64,000 bases of DNA from Haliclystus octoradiatus. Taxonomy: Eukaryota > Cnidaria > Staurozoa > Stauromedusae > Haliclystidae. Positions within the stretch are counted from its first letter, which is position 1. Every line of letters starts with the position of its first letter. Shown one piece after another: positions 46,686 through 59,708 of the stretch. The DNA is taken from assembly GCA_916610825.1 (NCBI GenBank), contig OU744449.1:20677344-20741343 (forward strand). The letters run 5' to 3'. The position numbers and the translations under genes were made by a program. Below the pieces are notes generated by a model. That model did not search any database. It was not told the origin of the DNA and saw nothing but the letters and a program-made list of their open reading frames with translations.

Positions 46686-47024
46686 CTTGTTTTTAATAAT
46701 TTCAACGTATGTGACATTTGGTGAGACGACAATTTTGCTGTCTATGTTGTTAGCCATCGAGTTATTGAATAATTCACAATATTGTACAATATCATTACCA
46801 ATTGTTTTATTTGAGATCACGTTGATTGATTGACACTCATCTGTGATAGTACAGTGAGAGATACAATGTAGAAATGTTATAAATTCTAAATGTTCAAATG
46901 GTGACCCCGTTCTTTGGAAACCAATTCGTTTCTTGTAGGTAGAAACTGTATTATAAGTCGCACCAACCAATGATATATGGACTGAAATAAATAAAAGCAA
47001 TGTTAGAACCAACGAACCCATCAT
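46686..47024 (-). CDS. Gene 3 exon 1: signal peptide + PAN/apple-type domain (complete 327-aa PAN-FReD protein)
   Basis: 339 nt, phase 0 at the donor GTAAG (46,681-46,685). Signal peptide MMGSLVLTLLLFISVHISLVGA, then the PAN cysteines in FLHCISHCTITDECQSINVIS and QYCELFNNS. Splicing 1-A-B-C gives 327 residues without a stop. Exon 1 and most of exon A are clearly diverged from gene 2, while exons B and C are almost identical to it. The TATA box seen in gene 1 is lost upstream (CTAAAGAC). Secretion and lectin-like binding are inferred from the domains. Confidence 0.87.
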
Positions 47025-47499
47025 ATTGACATCCAGACGTTTGCCAAACTTAATATACTGAGCTAAATTGCATAGTACTATAGATAATCATTAAAGTAAA
47101 TTCATGTCTTTAGGCTTTGCTTGCATTATCTGTGTAACAAGATCTGAGATTACTCAAGTCTGAATTTCAACTGCTACAGCTGTACTATAATTAATGTTAT
47201 GTTGATAAGGTAACAACAAAACATCTCAACTTGATTAATTTGACTCACACAAGGACCTGTTTATTAATTATTTTATAGATGATTGTAAGTTCAACTTGAT
47301 GAAATTTCAAAGAGAAATACAAGTTACAGCCATGATGTAGTGCTATTAATGTTTTACATTTCGTAGAGATTAGAAGAGATAAAAATAATACACAAAAAGC
47401 ATCTTCAACACAAATCTATCTTCAAATATATCACCATGTATTAAATGGACGCATATTTGATAATAGTTTCCAATTTGACACAGCTATTCAACCAATGAA

Positions 47500-47945
47500 A
47501 TAGTTTAAGGATGTACTGAATATCTTATACTCTTTTTTATTTTATCTTAATTAATTGCTAGAAGCTAGTCTCTCTCTACGTTTAATTAAAGAGGCAGCAT
47601 TCATTCTAAAATCCTCAAATCAGAACAACCTGTTATCAACCATACATGAATGCTATATATCCTGTAATTGTATATAATTCTGTTTATTTATGTATTCCTA
47701 AATAGGCATATTGCATTATTCGAAAAACAATCAAAGCTATAAGTGGGGATCTCGGAACAAGTCAGATTCAATGCAATTGTTTGAGGCACCGTTGCTCGTG
47801 TTTGTGCGCGGGGGTGTGCGTCAGGAATTGGAATGAGCCAAATTTGTTTACCTGTGAATATCTCAGGCTTCATTTCAGACTCGTCGTTTTCAGGTATCTT
47901 TGATATAGTTATAGTTATATGCGAGCCATTGGTACAATAGCTCAT
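47500..47945 (+). repeat. Displaced 5'-flank-like block
   Basis: It matches 17,201-17,560 in the same orientation, and the upstream regions of genes 1 and 2 in opposite orientation (CTTCATTTCAGACTCGT corresponds to the complement of 10,835-10,852). No coding can be supported, although one frame is open for 85 codons. Confidence 0.45.
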
Positions 47946-48419
47946 ATTAAATTTTTCAAATGCATGTATGTTGAAGTTGTGATGTCATCATCTATTTTAG
48001 TATTATGATGTATTTAGTACTCCATGTATTTTATTGTATAATTAATATATAAATAATCTCAATGCTGTACTCCTTGTGATTTGTGAGCAGTATTTAATTA
48101 GACTCAGTTTGATGTTGGTCAAGTCCACTAGTTGGTATTATATTGAATTTCTTCTTCTGCTTCTTATTAATCCTTAAGAAGCGATATTACATTGGCGACA
48201 AAAATTGGATCTCTTTGATAACTCATACAGAAGAGGGACACAGTAAAATCGTTCACGGCTATTTAGAGACAATAAAGGTGTCTTTCAAGAAATTATTCCT
48301 ATAAAACAAGACCGATTGAGGTTTTCCATGTGGTAAGGAATGCTTTTATCTCACACCTCATATACAAATGCTTTAATTCCCGATGTTCAAATTTATTGTT
48401 ATAAAGCCCTCCCTATTAT

Positions 48420-48720
48420 AATTATGTGAGGCCTATCCTAGAGCTCGATTCTCCAGTCTGGAACCCTTATCACTTGAAAGACATCAAGACTATCGAGAAC
48501 GCTCAGCGTCACTACACTAAGAGAATTTATTACATGTGTTTGAAAAAATCAGTTTCCTATAGCGAAAGACTACAATATTTTGATATTGATTCGTAAGAAT
48601 ATGTAAGTTTATTCTCAGATATTTGTATGTAATTTAAAATACTCAATAACTTTGTAGATTTCCCGTATAAAGACTCATTTCTCCCTGCACGGTTAAATTA
48701 TATTCTAATAATATACTACT
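48420..48720 (+). mobile_element. LINE ORF2 C-terminal relic
   Basis: The plus strand encodes SPVWNPYHLKDIKTIENAQR, YTKRIYYMC and YSERLQYFDIDS, then stops. This is the VWxPxxxKDIxxxExxQRxxTKRI signature of CR1/L2-type ORF2 ends. Confidence 0.65.
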
Positions 48721-48769
48721 GTATACTATTCAAACATACTTGCTTATGCTACTTCTCACTCATTTTGTT

Positions 48770-49200
48770 GGGGCTATTTTATATATCCGCCTCAGTCGTG
48801 AGTACGTAGCTACAGTCGTAATGATTAAGTCAAAGAAATATCCATAAAACAATGAGCCCTGGTGGTAGCATGCACAATGTTCATTTTTACTGTGGTATAA
48901 CTTAAAGCAATATACGTTACAGAGGCAGAAACTAGCAACTGGGATCCGTTCTTGCAATAGTCTACATGTTTAAAAGCATCCGTTAATTTTGACCCATGCT
49001 ACTTTCATTAAATTCATTATGACGCAAGCCTTTCTTGACAAGATAAAAGTGGCACTGTGACTTGGGGCCATCGATAAGGTACGTGCTCAGTAAATGTTGC
49101 TAAATTTGACCCCTCCCCTGTCCCCTGTGCGCAGCTGTACCATCCTTTTCTGAAAATGTACTCATAATTGAGCACCCCTTGCATTTACAACTTATTTTTT
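48770..49200 (+). repeat. Inverted copy of intron sequence next to exon C'
   Basis: It matches, in reverse, 14,640-15,080 (the region around the LINE target in unit B). It forms an inverted, degraded copy of the 3' half of a PAN-FReD gene together with the exon remnant at 51,231. Confidence 0.55.
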
Positions 49201-51110
49201 CTTGTTGTTATTTCTAAAAGTATGCAAGTGCAACTTTTGTAGAGAAAATCACATTCAACCCCAGTAATTTACGCATCCCTACCGCTTTGCGTATAACCCA
49301 ATACTTCAGGGATGCCCCTTGAAATGAAAAACTAATCGTACTTTGTAGCAAATAGATTCTTTTTCTAAAAACGCTTGATAAAAAGTTCTTGTAGCCGACA
49401 ATTCATTATATTATATTCTTGCTGCCGCCATTATATATTTAGACGCCGTTACCATAGCTACTAAGGGACATTTATTCTTGACGTATTAGCTAGTTAACCA
49501 TCTTGTTAATCTATCTACTTTTAAATTTACGCTATTTCCATGTGTATGTCCGTATGTAAGGCGGGGATTCACGATGCTATTTTTGATGCAATTGACTTGA
49601 AACACATATCAATGGATTCGTTATTAACCAGAGGCGTACATGGCCTGCTTAATTTCTAAAATAAATACATCGAAGTTGATAAAAACCAATGAAAACTGTT
49701 TTTTATTTCAACAACAATCCTTTCTCAGACTGAAACGCTAATTAAACAGTTTCGCACTTACGGAATTTCTATTGTCTCGCAAATACAAAACAGCACAATC
49801 CTTTGTTACAACGTGACAGATAATTTGTGTATTTTCATCGTAGTAATTCTCAGAATGAAATTCAAACGTAAACAAACTAAAACAACACGTGTATTTATAT
49901 GAAAGTGAAACAAATAGGATGTGTCACCATCTTATCTTCAGTTGGAAATTATTTAATGATTGATCATAAATTATTATTGGAAAATGACTTGAATAGAAGG
50001 TTATGAAATTTGTAAACAAACCCGCGTTATGGAAATTAAATTACGAAGATATAAAATAAAAATATTTCGTGATTATTACAGCCAGTGTTAAATTGTACAG
50101 TACTGCAATGAAATTTAATTAAAATATAGAAACAATTGCAATACCAACTTCCACTTCATCAGTGACAACAAATAAATTAAAATATAAAAGAAAGTACATG
50201 ACAGTAATTAATAAAATAAGATGTAAAGATGATAAATAGTTTCTCATTCTATACTATTTCAGAAGTCACTTGAATCAAATGTTGAATAACCATGTTATGA
50301 ATAGGAAATAATCAATCAAATTTTTTCAGGATGTGCCAGTTTTGTTAGGTGGAACATAATAAAATTTAGACAAACCCCCAAAAATTGTTTCCTTGCAGCT
50401 TTATGACCCTCGGGTTAAAAATGTTTCTTTGATTTTTTGGGCGGTGTATGGCTACTTAACTTCCATTTGCTTTGGGTAAACTAAAATAGTATCCTAATAT
50501 TGTAAACAAAACCTGTGCGTTCCGCTTTTCACTTCTCAACTTTTTGCTTCTTTGAATAATTTCTGAATTAGATTTCGACTTCAATCATCTTTTCTACATA
50601 GATTAATTCATGCATTTATTTGAACCAGTCAAATCAGATGATTCACAACTCAATATAAGCATGCATTTATATACAACTCGAAATCTCTAGTTGTAAGTAA
50701 ATATCTAGAAAGATCGAAAATTAGTCATCATAAATATATTTTCCGCCTTTTGTGTTCAATGAAATTATTGTAAATGTTAGTCAGTCGGAGAAAGTCAAAG
50801 CATAGAAAAGAGCTACGCTGACTCGAACGAATTGTAAAACATTATTAATAGGTGTTGTTATCTGTGCTGGAACGAACACCAAAGGTATGTTTTTTATCTG
50901 TAATTGTGTTATAACCTAGTTTACATTGTATTTGATTACTTATCGACTTTGTATTAATTTATGTGATTTAATTATTCCTTTAAGAAAAACCAACTTATCA
51001 ACATATCAGCATTGTGCAGCTTCATTTGTGTTATTTGGCAGTTCATTTGTTGCGTATTATCTTAGTACTAACACACACAGATACAACTATTTAAATTAGT
51101 AGACCGACTG
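49201..51110. other. No gene seen
   Basis: AT-rich sequence without recognisable coding or structured repeats. In the inverted gene remnant it corresponds to an insertion of about 2 kb within the intron. Confidence 0.5.
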
Positions 51111-51230
51111 CGGTTGCAGTTTATAGTTCTTTATCCTGCTAATGTGTATGACGAGGCTGAAATATTAAATTATGAAAGCCAAATACTTTCTCTTGGTGAA
51201 GTTATCTATGGTATTATTCGTAAGGAATTC

Positions 51231-51479
51231 TGGTGACTCAATGACATCGCAAAGTAAGAACCAAATGTTCACAGCACGAGATAAAGACAATGAGACGAGG
51301 ATCAATCAAACTGTGCTATCATGCATACTGGTGCATGGTGGTATCGTGATTGTCATACATCAAATCTTAATGGTCTGTTTGGAAGTAAAGAATATGCAAA
51401 TTGTAATCAATTGGCATATTATCACAGCCTTCTCACGGTCACAGAAATTAAAATCAAAAGAAATCAGCTTTAAATTCTT
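51231..51479 (+). pseudogene. Inverted FReD exon C remnant
   Basis: Plus-strand homologue of exon C. It starts GNSGDSMTSQSKNQMF...DKDN in one frame, then runs QSNCAIMHTGAWWYRDCHTSNLNGLFG in the next frame, INWHIIT back in the first, and TEIKIKRNQL-stop again in the second. At least three small indels therefore break it. The upstream intron also matches (CCAAATACTTTCTCT), so it arose by DNA duplication and inversion, not by retrocopy. The poly(A) hexamer has decayed to CATAAA. Confidence 0.85.
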
Positions 51480-51699
51480 ACATAAATACGCTGTTTACCA
51501 ATGTTACGCAATGACCAATGTAAAATTAACTAGAAATATACACTTGTGCAATCGGGGTAGATAATAATCGTATAATATTTGTCGAATTACTTCATGGTTC
51601 AGACAATATATCTGATATATCAAGGTAAATTGTAAATAGTACACCAAACCAAAATAGACATTTACATAAGATCCAATGTGAATTTTGATTTTGCACATA

Positions 51700-53806
51700 C
51701 AATGGCTGTCATATTATCTCTGTATTTATAGTAGTGTCTGCCTTAAGATGAATTATATATATATTTGTGGTCTGTCTGTGACTTATGTACGTCTCATTGA
51801 CGAAATAATACAGATAATCCATTGTTTCTATGAATATTATGATATTCTGGCATTTATTTGGTATCATTGTAATAACAAATCTAGAGATTTTAAAAATTTC
51901 ATAGTTTTACAATTTAGCGGGTAGATATATCGAAGGCGGATTGAAATGGAAAACGGAAAAGTTTTGTTATGAATTAAGCTGCAAGAGAAAAGATTGGACA
52001 TATAAAATTAAATAAGTCAATCAGTTTCAGAATAATTAAAATAATAAAAAATACTGAATGGCAATGAAGTACTAGAATTATAGAATATCTAAACAAACTA
52101 AATATATTTTGAAATCAAGGAAAAGTATAGTGATATTAAAAATCTAAAGCGGGAGGAAGCATTTTGAAAATTGAACCTATTTTAAGTCCTTAATTTATCA
52201 ATGAAAAAAATGCAGTTAATTACTTTTCTTAAAATTAAAATACAAACATTGTATTCTTTTAAAAGGGTTACTTTAATATATAATTTGTAGGAAGGTTGAT
52301 AAAACAATCTTTCTTAAAATCGAAGCAACATAGTCCAAACGTGGTCCAAATCTAGCGCGGGGGCATAAAATATAAGAACTTACAAGGAAAATTTAAAATG
52401 ACTTCGGCGTTCGACTACTTTGAAAATATTCGTCAAAGTTCGAAGAGATTATATGCTGTTATGCAAAAATAAACAAATCATTCATTATCAGTCTACAGTC
52501 TAAAGTTACAGAGGTAAGAATTAATCAAGGCATTGCACAAGAGTATATACATAATTCAAAATGTAATATAAAAATATGAAGATTAGGTTTATGAGCGGGC
52601 AGGCTATTATTTCCAAATTTTACTTTAATATTTAACGAAATAATTGTAAACGTTATTAAAATTTAAATTTTGTTGAGTTTTGTAGCCATGAGTCATGTAG
52701 TTATGATGATCAGCGATAAAAATAAGACAACATTTTGCTACAGTTTCGAAACCGAACATAGTGTTTCAATTGGTATTAAATCGTTGATCAACATTTAATG
52801 AAGTTAGATTAACGTAATATGTAATTCAACAAAACTAAATTGAATTGAGAATCACACCGTATCATTTATGATAAATAATGATTATATTATTTCTAACGTT
52901 CAAAAATATTTTTAAAAATTCATTCAATGATGAAAAATAAGATGAATTCAAAAACATTTCAATAGTTTGGCGAAGTTTAACAAACCCTATGTACAACAAT
53001 AAAAACCGAAAAAGTTAGCATATAATAATAGCTGATCATAGCACAAATCTGTTATTTATTAAAATATAACTTACCATAAAAAGATCCAAAAAATATCCGA
53101 ATAAGAAAGAAGAATGAGATCCAATTATTAATTTCGAGCGGATTAGTTTCCGAACAACATTAATATACATAATTACGGTTTTTCTGAGTTGATACCAAAT
53201 CAACAACAAGTTAACAGTCTCATTTCATCAAAGAGGAGTATAAACCCGATAAGAATAAAATATCAATTGTCTTTCATTCAACAAAATTCTGAATAAGCGG
53301 ATACTTTTCAATAAATTATGAATAAATATGCATATCACGAATCTGACAGCAAAATGATTTGTTTTGGTTATTCTATCAAAACAACTAATTTATTCATAGT
53401 CGTCTTGTTTTTCGTCTTGTCAACATAATATCAATACCGAATTATTATAGCGATTTATCATAGCAATAACTTCAACGTTTAATAAAAAAACAAAGGTAAG
53501 TAATATTAATATCAGTGGCCGATGCAGCCGGAAATCTGAGGGGTGCAATAATCTTGGGGTAGAGGGGTGAAGCCCCGTCAATCTAGGGGTCCAAGGGCAA
53601 ATCCCTTATTGGAAAATATTTGAAATTTAAAACTCTTAGAATGTCTGTAGCATCAATTTTACATATCCAAATCCGACTTTCAAATAGCTAGAAAAGTATG
53701 GTCTATCCCTTAGTCAATCCAAACTTACAGCGACAAAAATACTTTAACCAAGAAAACAAGCAAATGGTCAAGGTACATATCAGAATATGCAGGAAAATTA
53801 AAAATG
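51700..53806. other. No gene seen
   Basis: Very AT-rich sequence with no coding, tandem repeat or transposon ends that I can support. Confidence 0.5.
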
Positions 53807-53817
53807 AATTTAACAAT

Positions 53818-54204
53818 AAAAAATAAAGTAATGTAGACGGTGTCGCCCTACCGAAGGCACCCGTACCACTCCTCTATTTCTAGATGGGTGGCTTTTTTCG
53901 CTGAAAGCAATGATTTTAAACGCTCTTTGTTGATCTCAGCCGCGACACTGCAGATCAATTTCAACAGATTTCATGGCAGATAGGTCTTGATTGTCAATGC
54001 GCAACGATGCGCCGCAGCTACTCACAATGCAATTCCCTCTGGACCATTCCATCCGCCATCCTCAGATGGTACTCATTTGATGTTTCAGATAAAGTCAAGG
54101 CTGAGTTGACCTTAGGGGGATTTGAACCACAGTCGATCAGATATGATCCGATCTGACGTCCGGTTGCTCTGCCATCTGAGCTAATCCTCCAGTTTAAATC
54201 CTAC
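53818..54204 (-). mobile_element. tRNA-derived SINE, copy 1
   Basis: The minus strand begins with a tRNA-like head. Box A is TTAGCTCAGATGG and box B is GGTTCAAATCC. A ~250-bp body common to both copies follows, with GCGGCGCATCGTTGCGCATTG and ATCTGCAGTGTCGCGGCTGAG. It ends in a hairpin block, TGCCTTCGGTAGGGCGACACC and a T-rich tail. A perfect 11-bp target duplication (AATTTAACAAT, 53,807-53,817 and 54,205-54,215) flanks it. Confidence 0.88.
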
Positions 54205-54539
54205 AATTTAACAATGTAAAAGCTATAAATGTAACCTGGAGAGAGAAAAACATTTGTCTTGTTTAGAATTTCCGGAGTTTGGACAAGGATGTCTCGTGAA
54301 TCATGATACCAGATACGTTTCCACGTATTTTGAGATGTCAGAGGAACTTCCATGAGTTTATGAATTTACTTGCACAACATTTATGCTTTAGATTTCGAAT
54401 GCATATTACAGAAAGAGAAAACAGAAAATTATATATCTACATACCAATATATTATCGAGTAGCAATTCAAAATCAAAATAGCAATTTAAAATCTGAATAT
54501 ATTGAAATTAATAACAGATCAGTAAGTAGATCCGATCTG

Positions 54540-56045
54540 CATAATTCCAAAATAATGACCACGTCCCCTTTTAGTTTTCTTGCATGCTAATATATTTTTG
54601 ACAGGATAACAGCCATGAGGTAATTAAAAATGAAAACGTTAGGTATCTGTTTGTTATAAAGAATGGATGCATATATGGCAGTCTAGCTTCGATAATTTCT
54701 CAACTATACTATTAATTTAACGCACTTTGTAGTCGAGCAAAGAAAATGTAGCAGCATTAAGCGTATTAATTTCTTTTGTCGTCACGTCATCAACATAAAA
54801 ATCGTCATATTTTGGAAATGGCAAACGCTCAGTCAAAATGTAAATAAACACTGGGTTACAAAGACATCAGTCGTACCTCAATTCAAAATCAAGAACAACT
54901 CAAGGTACAGTGCTTTTTACATGCAAGGTGTTAATTGCTGTCTCAATTTGTAAGTTCATATTATTTTGCATGTCTCGTTTTCATATTTTCAATTTATTGT
55001 AATACCATTGTTTGTTTGATAATGATGAAATATTTAATTGTTATGTTCCGTGTTTAGATTGGGTGATTGTAAAGTGTGGGACAATAACAAAAACTATATA
55101 AGACTCTCCCCGCACTGGTTTTTTGAGCTTCTTGTATTTGGTGGCCTGACTAGACGTTGGAGAATTTTGAAGATATTACAGAAATGTGTTTATAATTTGG
55201 TTGTTTTCTTTTTGTTGTTTATCTTTGTGGTTACAATACAAGAATCAAACTTTGCTATTTTTGACAGAAATCACCATTTGATACAATCTTCTGACATTGA
55301 TTTGACGTCGAGAATACAAGGCTCAAACATTTTTAAATAGATACAACCAATACAGGAGTATTTCAACAGCACAAATTAAAAATCAGGTGCATGACCAGGT
55401 ATTAGGAAATGTTTCAAACTCTAGAGAATAATTATCATCTATTACTAGCCATATATTAGTTATTATAATCATTTAAATCTAAAATTTTATATTGCTATCT
55501 TTTATTATAATATGCATTTTTTTATACATTTAACTCGAACAAAGTTGAAAAGGAAAGGCCATTTTTCAAACCTCAATTAGTGTAGTGAATCAGTACATAT
55601 CCGAAGACCAAACTCAAATGCCGTTGGTCATTGCTTTTCAAATACATCTTTCTACTACTATTACTACTATACTATTCCTTCTTGTGAATTTAAATTACCT
55701 CTAATTCCTGTGCCTTCTTAAGATTTATCAAGTGTGTTATGTTTATGTTAAAATGTACGAGGCAGTTAAAGATGGGATTTTCAATGCGTTGATACTGTTG
55801 TCCTGTATGTTACTTTTTCAAATATAATCATTCAATCCCATCTCAGAATTTAAGTTCTCTGTTTCTTCCATTTTCCAGTAATGGAGTAACTCTTTTGTTG
55901 AGATTTGACTTTCTAAATTTTTTTAACTGAACACGAGATTTTATGTATTCAACATTTCTTAATTTTCACGAAATTTGTGGATGTATCTTCTGCAACAGGG
56001 AAGGAGTATTGAAATCGTTTTCAGCTGTATCATCTGGCATCGACT
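54540..56045 (+). repeat. Partial fourth copy (D) of the unit B/C interior
   Basis: 54,540-54,830 matches about 18,690-18,990 and 54,850-56,040 matches 20,135-21,335. The 1.1 kb between is missing. It ends abruptly at CGACT/ACACAGG where the tandem repeat at 56,046 begins. A 100-codon open frame at 55,038-55,340 is broken in the other copies and is not called a gene. Confidence 0.7.
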
Positions 56046-57552
56046 ACACAGGAAAATCCATGTGCTTAAATCAAGAAAAAAATTTCTTGAAATAAGTGAA
56101 ATTTTGCTTGAAATAAGAATAAATGTACTTGTCCACATAGGAAGCAAATATTCCTACCCTAGAACAAATTTGCTTGCTATATTTTCTTATTTTAAGCACA
56201 AATTTGCTTGACATATTATTCTCTTTTCCAGCTTAAATTTCTCGAAATGAGCAAAGTTTTGCTTAAAACAAGACCCTTTTTGCTTTCATTTCTGAAGATA
56301 GTGTGCAGTCAGAATTGTTGGATTCTTGAAATAAGCATATATATGCTTGAAATGAGCAAACATTTTCTTGAAATAAGCATATATTTTCGTAAAATAAGCA
56401 TATATTTTCTTGAATTAAGATAATATTTGCTAGCGCATTTGGAACTACAAATCAAATATTCTCATCAGATTCTTGAAACAAGAACATATTTTCTTGAATT
56501 AAGATATTTTTACGATTGCTTATCAAAATGTTGGACATATAGTCTAATCAAAATATTGTCTATATCAGGTGGTCATTGAAAAAGATCAGTCCATCATAAT
56601 AATACCCAAACGTCAATAATAATTCCAGAATACAACTGCATGTATAGATAATTGTAAAATAACAGCAGAAGATCCAAATGTTTAAGAGAAAAGTTGTTGT
56701 ATAGCTTGTAAGTAAATTTCATCTACACAGGAAAATCCATGTGCTTAAATCAAGAAAAAAATTTCTTGAAATAAGTGAAATTTTGCTTGAAATAAGAATA
56801 AATGTACTTGTCCACATAGGAAGCAAATATTCCTACCCTAGAACAAATTTGCTTGTTATATTTTCTTATTTTAAGCACAAATTTGCTTGACATATTATTC
56901 TCTTTTCCAGCTTAAATTTCTTGAAATGAGCAAATTTTTGCTTAAAACAAGACCCTTTTTGCTTTCATTTCTGAAGATAATGTGCAGTCAGAATTGTTGG
57001 ATTCTTGAAATAAGCATATATATGCTTGAAATAAGCAAACATTTTCTTGAAATAAGGATATATTTTCGTAAAATAAGCATATATTTTCTTGAATTAAGAT
57101 AATATTTGCTAGCGCATTTGGAACTACAAATCAAATATTCTCATCAGATTCTTGAAACAAGAACATATTTTCTTGAATTAAGATATTTTTACGATTACTT
57201 ATCAAAATGTTGCACATATAGTCTAATCAAAATATTGTCTATACAATGTTAATCATCATATTACAGCACAATATTAATTTTACATTAGATTAAACATTTA
57301 ATTTAAATCAGTTACGATCCAATAAAGTCACACTGGAACCCTGACGAGAGCCAGTGCAACAATTCAATCGTAACAGAGTAATAGTTTGGATTCATCAGCT
57401 GGTTATTGAAAAAGATCAGTCCATCATAATAATACCCAAACGTCAATAATAATTCCAGAATACAACTGCATGTATAGATAATTGTAAAATAACAGCAGAA
57501 GATCCAAATATTTAAGAGAAAAGTTGTTGTATAGCTTGTAAGTAAATTTCAT
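56046..57552. repeat. Two-copy tandem repeat with internal TTGAAATAAG motifs
   Basis: Copy 1 spans 56,046-56,726 and copy 2 spans 56,727-57,552, more than 95% alike by eye. Copy 1 lacks about 150 bp that copy 2 has at 57,246-57,396. Each begins ACACAGGAAAATCCATG and contains a dozen CTTGAAATAAGC/CTTAAATCAAG-type motifs on both strands. The structure resembles MITE interiors made of short inverted motifs. Open frames here are by-products of the motif. Confidence 0.8.
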
Positions 57553-59695
57553 CTGCTTTTTGTGTTATTACATCCAGCAAGTAAAATCATCAATATTCAA
57601 CCACATGTAATGTTTGATGGTTTGTGAGCAGAGTGTAACATTTCTTTATCATATCAGTGTATTGATTGCTACAGTGTATTAAAGTATTGCTCGTCAATTT
57701 TGAGATCCAGGATTTTCACTCTGAAAAACAAATGCATATAACACTGATCAGATAAGTAATAAAAGATCAAAGCTACATTAAGATGAAAGTGACAACTAGC
57801 AAAACACAGTGAAGTCAGTTGCCGGCAACGCCGGTGAAAGTTTAAAAAAAGTATGTTGTGGACAATGTGCCAATGTAGACGATATTACTTTGCTTGGTCA
57901 TAAAAAAATAGAAAATTAATTACTATCGTTCTGATGATGTGTGAACAGAAGTAAAATAAAAACATGCAGATTTTATTCTAAGTTTCAAAAGAAGTAGGAT
58001 AGATTCTAATTTATCAAATTAAAATTGTCACAAACCCTCAGTCAATATCACATATTATATTATGATACAATGCCTTATATAGAGCAATATATTGACAAGC
58101 TTAAATCAGTAGCAAAAATGCAGTCAAATTCCAAAACCATTATTCTCTGCTATGTATGTTGCTGTGTATGTTTTATCAGAAAATATTGATAGCGGTTCAT
58201 AGACCTTCTGGCCCATGAAGTCCTATGAGCTGCTGACAGCAGCTGCACCTAAATTACACTCTCACATCATAACTGTTTACTTAGGAACAAAAAAAACAAT
58301 CATAGCAAAAACAATCTCAAGAAAGCTTGTATACATATCTATGTAAATTTATGATAAACAATGCAACATTCTATGCATTATGTTAATCATGCGATACACT
58401 ATTTTTCAACAATAATAATACAGACAATGCACAATATTAACGGCAATACTCATGATACCCAACATTAGGCCTACTGACTGTTCTGGAACAGTGATGTGAG
58501 AAAATTTGAATATTTTCGCATTTGATAAAAAGTTCAACCTAATAACAACAATTAAGTAGGCTGTAGTTTTGATTTTAAAGGATTGGAAAATAATCAAATA
58601 AATCCCTGTCAATATCATAATTATTCAAAAAAACATTTTTCAATTCCCATGCTAGACTGTGCAGATACACACTGGTATACAAGAATAAGCAGAAAAGATA
58701 TATGGATATGTTTAATAAAATTACAGCAGTGTATTATATTCTTGAACAAAATTTGATTGATAAGAAAACTTTTCAATGTCGGATTATTATGATTATTAGC
58801 CGTAAATATTCTACAACACAATGGAATTGCAAGCGCAATTCCGATAACTGAAATCCCCGCACATATGCAACCTGGCTTTTAAAATCTATTGACTATTTTG
58901 TAGTCATGTCTTTTTTAAACAATTTCAGGTATGTGCAAATTTGGATAACTGCAATGACAATTGTTGACAATTTTGACTAGCACAGCGGGTTCCACTGTAC
59001 TCTGTGGGATTAACAGATGAAGTTGCTTCAAATTAGTATTTAGTAGTTCATGGTTACAGTGACCAGGAAGAAAAACACCGGCAGTCGTAACAAGCTTAAT
59101 TTTGATAACCTCAAATGTACACAGTTGACACAGTAGGAATGGATGTTTTTTAACAGTTTGTATGATTTCATATTATTTTTTTGACATGGAGGTAATATTA
59201 CTTCCAGACGTAATATTATTTCTGTATAAAAAGCCTCAAGTGTTACATTGACAATTCACTGATATTAACTGTGGATTATGGATTAACAAATTGTGAAAGT
59301 AATCTTGAAGATTAAATTTTCTTTTCATAAAGAGGAAATATCTCATTTTCATTCATAACAAACACGGCAAAAATCCGTAAATACAGAGATGTAACTGAAA
59401 AGGTTAGGTCAATTGTTACAAATGAAGAAGGAAAGCCATAAATTTTTTCATTCATTTCATTAAATCATTGCAAAACATATGTATTGCATTGACTCTGGGT
59501 TGTTATTTCCAAACATGTAGAGTTTTCTGATAATAAAAAAGAGAATTGTTGTGAATCGAAAAGACAGACCATTACTAAGTTATGAAAATCAATTATACTC
59601 CTATTTCGTAAAATCCAGGCAACGTACAACATCACTCCCTGTCTTTTTATCTGTAGGTCTATTATGAGACATTTAACAATAAAACATTAATAGGC
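57553..59695. other. No gene seen
   Basis: AT-rich sequence with short open frames only. No domain, splice-supported exon or repeat was recognised. Confidence 0.5.
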
Positions 59696-59708
59696 TTAAC
59701 ATCTATCT

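Noticed and set aside
46597..46833. Plus-strand open frame over gene 3 exon 1
   Set aside because: Antisense shadow of the PAN exon.
55038..55340. 100-codon open frame with a hydrophobic stretch
   Set aside because: Stops and indels break it at the matching places in units B and C. No family likeness.
56208..57102. Two repeated 71-codon frames
   Set aside because: They arise from translation of the TTGAAATAAG motif array.
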